From contig JADKCV010000025.1 of assembly GCA_016718655.1 (NCBI GenBank), positions 1 through 51,860 of the forward strand: a stretch of 51,860 bases of DNA, given 5' to 3'. Position 1 is the stretch's first letter. Each line of letters begins with the position of its first letter. The translations under genes and the position numbers were made by a program. A model generated the notes under the pieces. That model was not told the DNA's origin, did not search any database, and saw only the letters and a list, made by a program, of their open reading frames with translations. The DNA comes from Flavobacteriales bacterium (GTDB lineage: Bacteria; Bacteroidota; Bacteroidia; Flavobacteriales_F; PHOS-HE28). Shown here in pieces: positions 17,199 through 25,080 of the stretch.

Positions 17199-19382
17199 AT
17201 GTCCCCCCGCGCCTCCGCCATCACCCCGTTGCTGGCCCTGATCGCCGCAGGCTGCCAGAACGCACCCGACCCCATGTCCAACACCCCTGCTCCCCAGCCC
17301 CCCGTGGCTCTGGAGAAGCCCCACGCCATCACGGCTCACGGCCACACCCGCAGCGACGAGTACTTCTGGATGCGCCTGAGCGAGGACCAGCGCAACGCCG
17401 CCGAACCCGACGCGCACACCCGTCAGGTCATCGACCACCTTACCGCCGAGAACGCATACACCGAAGCCGTCCTCACCCCGATCAAGTCCCTGCGGGAAAC
17501 GCTCTTCCAGGAGATGAAGGGTCGTATGAAGGAGACCGACCTGAGTGTGCCCTACCGCGAGAACGGCTACTGGTACCACTACCGCTACGAGGAGGGCAAG
17601 GAGTACCCCATCCACGTGCGGCGCGCCGATGGGGAAGGGGCCTCCGAGCAGGACTTCCTGAACGAGAACGTCCTGGCCGAGGGCACCAGCTACTTCGATC
17701 TGGGCGACTTCGAGGTTTCGCCGGGCAACGGCATCGTGGGCTACAGTGTGGACACCGTGGGTCGCCGGCAGTACGACATCCGCTTCCGCGACCTGGCCAC
17801 CGGCACCGACCTGCCCGATGTGATCACCAACACCGGTGGGGGCTGTGCGTTCGCCGATGACCGCACCGTGTTCTACCCCCGCAAGGATAGCACCCTGCGC
17901 AGCTACCGCATCTACCGCCACATCCTGGGTACCGACCCGGTCACCGATGTGGTGGTCTTCGAGGAGAAGGACCCGGCGTACAGCTGCGACGTCTATCGCA
18001 GCCAGTCGGACCAGTTCGTCATCATCACCACGGAGAGCACGCTGAGCAGCGAGCACCGTTACCTCCCCGTGGCCCAGCCCTTGGAGGAGTTCCGGCTGTT
18101 CCTGCCCCGCGAAGAGGAACACGAGCACAGCGTCATGCACGTGAAGGCCCACGACGGCCAGCCCGGCAAATGGTACATCGTCACCAACTGGAAGGCCTTG
18201 AACTTCCGCCTGATGGAATGCGCCGAGAGCGACACCCGGGACAAACGCAAGTGGAAGGAGGTGCTGGCCCACCGCCAGGAGGTGTTGCTGGAGGATGTGG
18301 ATGCCTTTCGTGATCACCTGGTCTTCAGCGAACGTAGGGAGGGCCTCACGCACCTGCGCATCCGTCGCCTGAGCGATGGGCAGGAGCATGAGATCGCCTT
18401 CAACGACCCCGCGTACGTGGCCTACACCGGTACCAACCCCGAATGGGACACGGACAAGCTGCGCTATGGCTACACCAGCCTCACCACGCCCAGCAGCGTG
18501 TTCGAGTACGACCTCAACACACGCGCCACCATGTTGCTCAAGCAGCAGGAGGTGGTGGGTGGGTTCCAGGCCGGTGACTATGCGAGCGAGCGCATCTGGG
18601 CTCCCGCGCGTGACGGCGTACAAGTGCCGGTGAGCATCGTGTACCGCAAGGGCACGCCCCTCAATGGCAGTGCCCCTTTGCTCCTATACGGATACGGCAG
18701 TTACGGCCACAGCATCGAACCCACATTCAGCAGCGCCCGTCTCAGTCTGCTGGACCGCGGCTTCATTTTCGCCATCGCCCACATCCGTGGCGGCGAGGAG
18801 ATGGGGCGCGACTGGTACGAGACCGGTAAGATGGAGCACAAGATGAACACCTTCACGGACTTCATCGATGTGGCCGACCACTTGGACAAGCAGCGCTACG
18901 CGGACCCCAAGCGCTTGTTCTGCCTGGGCGGCAGCGCGGGTGGCCTGTTGGTGGGTGCCGTGGTGAACATGCGCCCCGACCGCTGGAAGGCCGCGGTGGC
19001 CGCCGTGCCCTTCGTGGACGTGGTCACCACCATGTTGGATGAGAGCATCCCCCTCACCACCGGCGAGTTCGATGAGTGGGGCGACCCCAAGGAGAAGGAG
19101 GCCTACGACCGCATGCTGGCCTATTCACCTTATGACAATGTGAAGAGCCAGGCCTATCCCGCGCTCTTGGTCACCACCGGCCTGCACGACAGCCAGGTGC
19201 AATACTGGGAGCCGGCCAAGTGGGTGGCCCGTCTGCGCAAGCACCATCAAGGCCCGGCGCCCATCCTGTTGCACACCAATATGGACGCGGGTCACGGCGG
19301 TGCCTCGGGCCGGTTCGAGATGCTCAAGGAGGTGGCCTTGAACTACGCCTTCCTGCTATGGCAGGCGGGGGTGGTGGAGTGA
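17199..19382 (+). CDS. S9 family oligopeptidase B-like lipoprotein
   Basis: The 727-residue product is a prolyl-oligopeptidase-fold serine peptidase of the oligopeptidase B type, cleaving short peptides. The N-terminus has a lipoprotein signal ending IAAGC (Cys near residue 24), so it is probably anchored in the envelope. The beta-propeller spans about 70-430 and the alpha/beta-hydrolase domain about 450-720. The catalytic triad is readable as Ser579 in GGSAGG, Asp664 in GLHDSQV and His699 in AGHGG. The segment IRGGEEMGRDWYETGKM is typical of this subfamily. Length and motifs are complete. It is preceded by a strong hairpin and has its own promoter-like box. Confidence 0.9.
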   Translation: MSPRASAITPLLALIAAGCQNAPDPMSNTPAPQPPVALEKPHAITAHGHTRSDEYFWMRLSEDQRNAAEPDAHTRQVIDHLTAENAYTEAVLTPIKSLRETLFQEMKGRMKETDLSVPYRENGYWYHYRYEEGKEYPIHVRRADGEGASEQDFLNENVLAEGTSYFDLGDFEVSPGNGIVGYSVDTVGRRQYDIRFRDLATGTDLPDVITNTGGGCAFADDRTVFYPRKDSTLRSYRIYRHILGTDPVTDVVVFEEKDPAYSCDVYRSQSDQFVIITTESTLSSEHRYLPVAQPLEEFRLFLPREEEHEHSVMHVKAHDGQPGKWYIVTNWKALNFRLMECAESDTRDKRKWKEVLAHRQEVLLEDVDAFRDHLVFSERREGLTHLRIRRLSDGQEHEIAFNDPAYVAYTGTNPEWDTDKLRYGYTSLTTPSSVFEYDLNTRATMLLKQQEVVGGFQAGDYASERIWAPARDGVQVPVSIVYRKGTPLNGSAPLLLYGYGSYGHSIEPTFSSARLSLLDRGFIFAIAHIRGGEEMGRDWYETGKMEHKMNTFTDFIDVADHLDKQRYADPKRLFCLGGSAGGLLVGAVVNMRPDRWKAAVAAVPFVDVVTTMLDESIPLTTGEFDEWGDPKEKEAYDRMLAYSPYDNVKSQAYPALLVTTGLHDSQVQYWEPAKWVARLRKHHQGPAPILLHTNMDAGHGGASGRFEMLKEVALNYAFLLWQAGVVE

Positions 19383-19466
19383 ACACGGTCCGTCCCTGGA
19401 GTAGCCGCTTGTTGTTGCTGGGCCGCCGTTCTTCGCAGCGGGCATGCGCTGCAATGGACCACAGCC

Positions 19467-19474
19467 TAGGTTCG
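19467..19474 (+). promoter_or_regulatory. Putative -7 box TAGGTTCG before the AraC-type gene
   Basis: TAGGTTCG matches TAnnTTYG and ends 7 bp before the ATG at 19482, the same spacing seen at 11448 and 17185. Confidence 0.35.
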
Positions 19475-19481
19475 GGCCTTC

Positions 19482-20384
19482 ATGTACCTCTTCACCCAGC
19501 AGAAGGATGTGGGGCGTTCGCGCGCTCCGGTGGAAGGCTCCGTGCTCGGGTTCTCCTTGCTGAGCGCATTGGCCACGCCAGTGCCGTTCAGGCGCTTCGG
19601 TATCAAGTATGTGGAGCACGGGGTGGAGCATTATCAGGTGAACGGCCGCCACTACCCCGTTCGCCCGGGCGAGTACCTGTTGGTGAACGCGCATTGCCAA
19701 GGCCGGGTGGACATCGATGCGACGACCCCGGTGATGGGACTCTGCGCCGACCTCGATCCCGCGTTGATGGACGGTATGTTGAACGCCATGCAACAGGCGG
19801 AGGCCCTCGACGTACAGGGGCTCACCTCCTTCTTCACGTCGGAGGAGTTCCTGGAGAACCGCTATTCCGCCCAGGGTACGCGTGTGGGGTCCTTGATGCG
19901 GTCCTTGATGGAGCGGTTCCGAATGGAACCCGGTGGTCCGCATGAAGTGACCGGGTCGGTGTATATGGCCCTTGCGGAAGCGGTGGTGCTGGATCATTTG
20001 CAGGTCATTCCCGGTCTTCGCCGTGTTCAGGCCGTACGCACGGGTACCCGCAAGGACATCTACCGGCGGGTGGAGTTGGGGCGTGCCCTGATCCATGGCC
20101 GCTTCCACGAGCGCTTGGAGGTGGCCGATATGGCGGGTGCAGCGGCCATGTCCGATTATCACTTCTTCCGGGCTTTTCGGGCGGTCCATGACCAGAGTCC
20201 CCACCAATACCTCTTGGACCTGCGACTCCGCCACGCACAGGATCTTCTGCGTAGGGGGCTGTACGAGGTGGCCGACGTGGCCCTGATGTGTGGGTTCGCG
20301 GACCACCCCACCTTCACGAAAGCCTTCAAGCGACGCTTCGGACTAGCCCCTTCGGCCTGGACCAGCACATTGCGCAGGAATTGA
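19482..20384 (+). CDS. AraC-family transcriptional regulator
   Basis: The 300-residue protein has a variable N-terminal sensing half (about 1-185) and a C-terminal AraC/XylS DNA-binding domain (about 195-297). In that domain the two helix-turn-helix units are visible: LEVADMAGAAAMSDYHFFRAFRAV with SPHQYLLDLRLRHAQ, and YEVADVALMCGFADHPTFTKAFKRRFG ending PSAW, each shown here only in outline. The N-terminal segment HYQVNGRHYPVRPGEYLLVN looks cupin-like, as in regulators that bind small ligands. The effector and targets are unknown; the downstream serine hydrolase gene, starting 36 bp after, is a possible target. Confidence 0.9.
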   Translation: MYLFTQQKDVGRSRAPVEGSVLGFSLLSALATPVPFRRFGIKYVEHGVEHYQVNGRHYPVRPGEYLLVNAHCQGRVDIDATTPVMGLCADLDPALMDGMLNAMQQAEALDVQGLTSFFTSEEFLENRYSAQGTRVGSLMRSLMERFRMEPGGPHEVTGSVYMALAEAVVLDHLQVIPGLRRVQAVRTGTRKDIYRRVELGRALIHGRFHERLEVADMAGAAAMSDYHFFRAFRAVHDQSPHQYLLDLRLRHAQDLLRRGLYEVADVALMCGFADHPTFTKAFKRRFGLAPSAWTSTLRRN

Positions 20385-20420
20385 CAAGCCGAAGCGCTCC
20401 TTGCCGGACTTGCTTTGGGT

Positions 20421-21821
20421 ATGAGCAAGATCCTAGACCTCGTCCGCGCTGTCGCCCCCATCCTCCTTATTGCCGTGGTCTACCGCGGCCCGGCCCCCGT
20501 GCGAGGCCAGGTACCTGTTTCGCCTGCCTTCGCCGTGGCCTTGCAGGAGAAGCTGGACAGCTGTGTGAACACCTACGATATCCCCGGCATCAGCGCCACC
20601 TTGCTCCTGCCGGGCGACCGCTATTGGAACGGGGCTTCGGGACTGGCCCACATCTACACCGGTACGTCCATGGATACGAGCCTGCTCTTCCAGCAGGCCA
20701 GCGTCACCAAGCTCTTCACGGCAGCGCTGATCATGGGGCTGGTAGAGGACGGGGACCTTGCACTCGACGATAGTGTTGGCACCTTCCTGCCGCCCATTGC
20801 CCACGTGCCGGGCGATATCAAGGTACGTCACCTGCTCAGGCATCGCAGCGGACTGTCCGACCTCCTCGGCGACCCGGGCGCAGCCAACTCCTGGTTGCTC
20901 AACCCAAATTTCATTTGGGAGCCGGAGCAGGCCATCGCCACGTTCGGCGATGCACCCACCTTTCCCCAAGGCTCGGCATTCGCCTATTCGAACACCAATT
21001 ACGTGGTGCTCGCACTCCTGGTGGAGGCCGTTACCGGACTACCGTTCGATCAGGCGCTGCGCACGCGTATCCTCGATCCACTGGGGTTGGAGCATACGTT
21101 CTATCGTCCCGCAGAGGCTCTCGTCGGCCAACTGGTTCCGGGCTGGAGCTCCTTGAGCACCCCCAACACGTTCACGGACGACATGACCTTCTTTCTAGGT
21201 CCCTGCTATGCGAGCATGGTGTCGGGTGCCGGAGCGCTGGTCTCACGGCCCGATGACATGGCCCGCTTCAACCGGGCCTTGTTCAGCGGTGCGTTGCTCG
21301 CACAAGCCACAATGGATACCATGCAGGTGTGTACCACGGTTCCCTTGGGTCAGGGCTGCACAGGCTATGGTCATGGCACCATGCGCCATGTGTTCGGCGG
21401 GCGCACGTACTTCGGTCACGGAGGTGACATCAACGGCTACACCATGCTCACCATCCATGGACCCACGGACAGTGTGACCCTGGCCTTGGGCATCAACCGC
21501 AACAATGCACCCAGGGGTCCGATCGCAGCTGCGCTGCTCCAAGTGGTGCACCAGCAATTGAGCGTGGGGGTGGCGGAGTGGATCGCCGCGCCGGAGGTGC
21601 GGATCTTTCCGGTTCCCGCCAAGGAACATGTGCAGATAGTCCTGACAACCGAACTGGAGCGCTGGGAATTGATCGATGTCCGGGGCGCTGTGATACGGGG
21701 TGCCCCACTAGCCCCCACCCTGGCGCAACGCTTGGACTTGAGCGGCATTCCTGCTGGGATGTACGGGCTTCGCCTACAAGGTCGAACGGGCCGGATCACG
21801 AGGATGATCGTGTTGGAATAG
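20421..21821 (+). CDS. Serine hydrolase (class C beta-lactamase fold) with T9SS sorting domain
   Basis: The 466-residue product carries a signal-type N-terminus (ILLIAVVYRGPAPVRGQ) and the penicillin-binding/beta-lactamase-related fold. The nucleophile motif SxxK is Ser94-V-T-Lys97, the YxN motif starts at Tyr189 (YSN), and the third box is HGG at residues 333-335. About 380-466 is a T9SS sorting domain (RIFPVPAKEHVQIVLT, LIDVRGAVIRG, GMYGLRLQG), so the enzyme is likely exported to the surface. Family members include D-aminopeptidases and esterases; the substrate is unknown. ATG 20421 is preferred over an in-frame TTG at 20415. It follows the AraC-type gene closely. Confidence 0.85.
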   Translation: MSKILDLVRAVAPILLIAVVYRGPAPVRGQVPVSPAFAVALQEKLDSCVNTYDIPGISATLLLPGDRYWNGASGLAHIYTGTSMDTSLLFQQASVTKLFTAALIMGLVEDGDLALDDSVGTFLPPIAHVPGDIKVRHLLRHRSGLSDLLGDPGAANSWLLNPNFIWEPEQAIATFGDAPTFPQGSAFAYSNTNYVVLALLVEAVTGLPFDQALRTRILDPLGLEHTFYRPAEALVGQLVPGWSSLSTPNTFTDDMTFFLGPCYASMVSGAGALVSRPDDMARFNRALFSGALLAQATMDTMQVCTTVPLGQGCTGYGHGTMRHVFGGRTYFGHGGDINGYTMLTIHGPTDSVTLALGINRNNAPRGPIAAALLQVVHQQLSVGVAEWIAAPEVRIFPVPAKEHVQIVLTTELERWELIDVRGAVIRGAPLAPTLAQRLDLSGIPAGMYGLRLQGRTGRITRMIVLE

Positions 21822-22081
21822 GGAACGAACTTCCTGTGTCCAAGGATAGCAGGGCAGGAGGGTACGGAATGGGTCCATACGAACATTGTTCGATGCACGC
21901 TGGTGCAGGTCACGTGGTGCAACGGAAATGAAGCGTCAGCGGAACAACCGTGGTGCAGTTGGCTGAACGGGTGCGTACCGGTCTGATCGTGGAATGGCCT
22001 GGCCCTTGAAGATCACGTTGTGTTTCGACGAACACGTTCATCCAGCGCGACCTCGAGATCTGTTGGGTCGAGAAACTCGCT

Positions 22082-22324
22082 TCAGCTCGCCATGCTCTCC
22101 GCCCAAACAATTTCCTCGGGCTGCATGGGGATCACCTGAACCGGTGAGCCCTCCTGTTGGAGACGTTCATAGTCGCGCACGCTTGCGAAGTACAAGCTGG
22201 TGGTCGGATCCCCTTCGCCATTGGTGGTCTCCACCTCCCACACCACGCCGAAAACCTCCTTGCCGGAGCGCAGCTTGAAGCGGCAGTGCTTGTGGGTGAA
22301 GGAACTGAGGTGGGAGATATCCAT
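22082..22324 (-). CDS. Small conserved-looking protein, unknown function
   Basis: The 80-residue product has no signal peptide or membrane segment. It starts MDISHLSSFTHKHCRFKLRS and continues GKEVFGVVWEVETT, a beta-strand, turn, beta-strand pattern with a Gly pair that loosely recalls an Sm-like or small SH3-like barrel, then YFASVRDYERLQ and PVQVIPMQPEEIVW. Codon use agrees with neighbouring genes. The 260 bp before it (21822-22081) show no gene or clear structure. The fold suggestion is weak inference. Confidence 0.65.
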   Translation of the reverse strand: MDISHLSSFTHKHCRFKLRSGKEVFGVVWEVETTNGEGDPTTSLYFASVRDYERLQQEGSPVQVIPMQPEEIVWAESMAS

Positions 22325-22449
22325 GATTCTTGTCGATCGGGCAACCGCAAATTAGGGTGCTTCGATCGGCTTTTCGTCGATGATTTTTCAACATCGGACC
22401 CGAACCTGTTCACAAGCATTGGCATGTGGTCCACGCGACCGACTGAGGG

Positions 22450-23478
22450 TCAGGACGAAGCCTTCGGTATGAGGGTGAGGGAATAAAGAATGGCTTCCAA
22501 CTCGCGGAGGTACTCCCTTTTGTTGAACTGGGGCGCATACACGAACCCTTCAACGGTCACGAGTTCCTGGCGCTCCTCATCCACGGTCGAAAGGCTGGCG
22601 AACGGTCCGCCCATCTTGGCACCATGCATACCGTATAGCCCGTTCATCTGGTAGGCGAAGTGTTCCTTCAGGCGGGTACCGCGACCGGTGGGCATCAGGT
22701 CCAATTGTTCGAATGCGCGTTGCACGATCATGAATGAACCCGGGTCGGGGCCCTCTACGAAGGCCCGGGTCACCGAATCGCGTTGCTCCACGAGGAAGGG
22801 TACGCTGAATGTGCTATCGCTCCGGTAGGGGTGGCGGTGGATGAGGAGCCCCTCGATAACGTTGTGTTCCAAGCCGCCGCCGCTCACGATCCGGTCACGC
22901 TGCAACCACGTGAAGCGTGGTGTTCGCTTCATCTCCCGGAAACCCGCGGGTACGGCCATCGTCAGGTGTTGGGTTTCTCTCAATGTGTTGACCAACTCCT
23001 TATCCTGTTCGCGGAGCACGCGTGCCATGGTGCGGGCCCGTTGGTGTTCCTCGAATCCATCGACCACCGGTAGCGCTGCTTGTTGCAACAGGCCGATCCA
23101 GGTCTCGGGGTCGAACGCACTGATGCGCACGAAGCGCTGACCCTGTGCATGAAGATCGCGCAGCTCCCGCACCGCTGCACTATCCACGGTTCCGCTGATC
23201 TCCGCGAAGAGCACACTATGATGCCCTTCCAACAAGCTCGCGAAGTGCTCGGGTGCGCATTGGGCTACTTTGAAACGGGCCTCGGGTTGGGTCATGTGGG
23301 GCATGTCCTGCTCCAATAACTGGCGAACGGCCGCCCCAGGTGCACCATCCCAGTGGGCCTTGGCCATCACCACCAACACTTCGCTATCGCCGCCGAGCGC
23401 ATTGGGCTTGCGTTGACGGGACTCGCTGCAAGCGATCAGGAAAAGGGAAGTGACAAGGAGGAGGGTATATGATCGCAT
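22450..23478 (-). CDS. DUF4837-like lipoprotein
   Basis: About 342 residues, beginning MRSYTLLLVTSLFLIACSES with a lipobox (LIAC). The mature part has the pattern LGGDSEVLVVMAKAHWDGAP, LLEQDMPHMTQPEARFKV and later GLLIHRHPYRSDSTFSV and MNGLYGMHGAKMGGPF, consistent with the Bacteroidota DUF4837 family as I remember it. That family is found in the envelope and has no assigned function. ATG 23478 is chosen because it opens the lipoprotein signal; the frame continues upstream into the transglycosylase gene. It lies 17 bp after that gene, so the two are probably co-transcribed and may both act at the cell wall. Confidence 0.8.
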   Translation of the reverse strand: MRSYTLLLVTSLFLIACSESRQRKPNALGGDSEVLVVMAKAHWDGAPGAAVRQLLEQDMPHMTQPEARFKVAQCAPEHFASLLEGHHSVLFAEISGTVDSAAVRELRDLHAQGQRFVRISAFDPETWIGLLQQAALPVVDGFEEHQRARTMARVLREQDKELVNTLRETQHLTMAVPAGFREMKRTPRFTWLQRDRIVSGGGLEHNVIEGLLIHRHPYRSDSTFSVPFLVEQRDSVTRAFVEGPDPGSFMIVQRAFEQLDLMPTGRGTRLKEHFAYQMNGLYGMHGAKMGGPFASLSTVDEERQELVTVEGFVYAPQFNKREYLRELEAILYSLTLIPKASS

Positions 23479-23495
23479 ACGGCCGTGGTAGGGGA

Positions 23496-24977
23496 TCAGC
23501 CCTCTTGCTTGCTCACCTTGATGCGGTCGCCTGGCTTCAATTCCAGTTGGCCGTCGTTCAGGCGCTTGAGGTCGTCCACGCTCACACCGGGATAACGCTT
23601 GGCAATGTCCCAAAGTGTATCGCCCGGCTGTACCACATGGTAGATGAAGGACCCGTCCGCAGGGACCTTATCAACGGGTGGCGCGGTGGCTGTCACGGTC
23701 TGCTTACCCACCACCAGTTTCTGTCCGGGCTTGATCATGTCACTCCGCAGTCCGTTCATCCGCTTGAGTTCGCTCACTGATAGTCGGTAGCGCCCTGCGA
23801 TCTTCCCAAGTGACTCGCCTCGACGAACCGTATGGTAGCGCTTGGTGGTGGTGGATGCAGTTGTCGATCGGTTCTCCGCCAGGGTTGGTGTCGGACCGGC
23901 CTCCACTACTGCTGGGATACCTCGTTCGCGCAGCATATCCTCGTTCGCCACCACCACGCCGATCAAGTCCTGCGGCAGGTAGATGCTCACGGGGTCCGTG
24001 GACGTGTATGGGAGCACGCCAAGCTTCAGGGTAGGGTTCAGCGAACGCAACTCATCCGGGTTGGCTCCGGTGAGCTTGGCAAGGTCCTGCAGGTCCAGCG
24101 GGTAGCACACTTGCACGGTATCCACTTCATGGGCGCAGTAGCTCGGAGCAACGGGATAGAGGTTGTGGTCGGCATGGTGGGCGAAGAGGTAGTTCACCGC
24201 GATGAAGGCAGGCACATAGCCCCGCGTCTCCCGTGGAAGGTGATCGTAGATGGCCCAATAGTCCTTGCGTCCCCCGCTACGACGGATGGCTTTGTTCACG
24301 TTCCCCGGTCCACAGTTGTAGGCGGCCAGGGCCATTTCCCAGTTGTCGTAGAGGCCATACAGGTACTTCAGGTAGCGGCACGCGGCCTCGGTGCTCTTGT
24401 ACAGGTCGTGGCGCTCATCCACGTAGCTGTTGGCCTGCAGGCCGTACATCTTACCGGTGGGCAGCATGAACTGCCAGAGTCCCACCGCACCGGCGCGGCT
24501 GCGCGCGGCAGGGTTCAGGGCACTCTCAACCACGGCCAGGTACTTCAGTTCCAAGGGCATGCCGTGGCGGTCCAGGTACTCCTCGAACACCGGGAAGTAC
24601 AACTCGGCCAGGCCCAGCATACGGGAGCTCATCTCACGCTTCCGGTCCACATAGAGACCCATGTACGAGCGCACCACCTCGTTGTAGCTCAGGTTGAAAG
24701 GGGTGGTGGCATCGAGGTCGGCCAAGCGCTGACGCAGGGTCGCTTCCGGCCAGGTGGGCACCTGTCCGGGGGTGAACCCGTGCACGTTGTGGTGTGCGGT
24801 GTCGGTGCTGAAGGGAGAGTGCTTGATCCAGGGGACCAAGGCCAGGTCATCGAGGCGGGCCACCACCGGATCGTCCGGGGTAAGGGCCACGGGCTGCGGC
24901 ACGGTCCCTTCGGGCTGGGCCAGCACCAGCGCGGGCAGTAACAGCGCGAGCAGGGAGAGGTGTTTCAGCGGGGCCAT
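23496..24977 (-). CDS. Lytic murein transglycosylase (MltD-like) with two LysM domains
   Basis: The 493-residue exported enzyme cleaves the glycan strands of peptidoglycan. A signal peptide (LLALLLPALVLAQ) precedes a spacer. The SLT domain (about 135-260) has catalytic Glu151 in ESALNP, then AVGLWQFMLPTGKMYGL and MALAAYNCGPGNVNKAI. Two LysM peptidoglycan-binding modules follow at about 385-430 (YHTVRRGESLGKIA) and 447-491 (YHVVQPGDTLWDIA). This is the usual MltD layout. ATG 24977 directly precedes the signal peptide. Confidence 0.95.
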   Translation of the reverse strand: MAPLKHLSLLALLLPALVLAQPEGTVPQPVALTPDDPVVARLDDLALVPWIKHSPFSTDTAHHNVHGFTPGQVPTWPEATLRQRLADLDATTPFNLSYNEVVRSYMGLYVDRKREMSSRMLGLAELYFPVFEEYLDRHGMPLELKYLAVVESALNPAARSRAGAVGLWQFMLPTGKMYGLQANSYVDERHDLYKSTEAACRYLKYLYGLYDNWEMALAAYNCGPGNVNKAIRRSGGRKDYWAIYDHLPRETRGYVPAFIAVNYLFAHHADHNLYPVAPSYCAHEVDTVQVCYPLDLQDLAKLTGANPDELRSLNPTLKLGVLPYTSTDPVSIYLPQDLIGVVVANEDMLRERGIPAVVEAGPTPTLAENRSTTASTTTKRYHTVRRGESLGKIAGRYRLSVSELKRMNGLRSDMIKPGQKLVVGKQTVTATAPPVDKVPADGSFIYHVVQPGDTLWDIAKRYPGVSVDDLKRLNDGQLELKPGDRIKVSKQEG

Positions 24978-25004
24978 GGTCGATGGTCTCGTTCAGGAGC
25001 GAGC

Positions 25005-25012
25005 CGAAGTTA
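25005..25012 (-). promoter_or_regulatory. Putative -7 box TAACTTCG before the transglycosylase gene
   Basis: On the minus strand TAACTTCG matches TAnnTTYG and lies 27 bp upstream of the start codon at 24977. Confidence 0.35.
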
Positions 25013-25080
25013 CCCGTAATACGCAGCACGCCCGCCGATGTTGTGATCGTTGGTCGTCCACAAGGAGGTGTGGACGGGGG

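Noticed and set aside
21822..22081. Short open frames between the serine hydrolase and the small minus-strand protein
   Set aside because: None shows plausible composition, start context or family resemblance; treated as non-coding.
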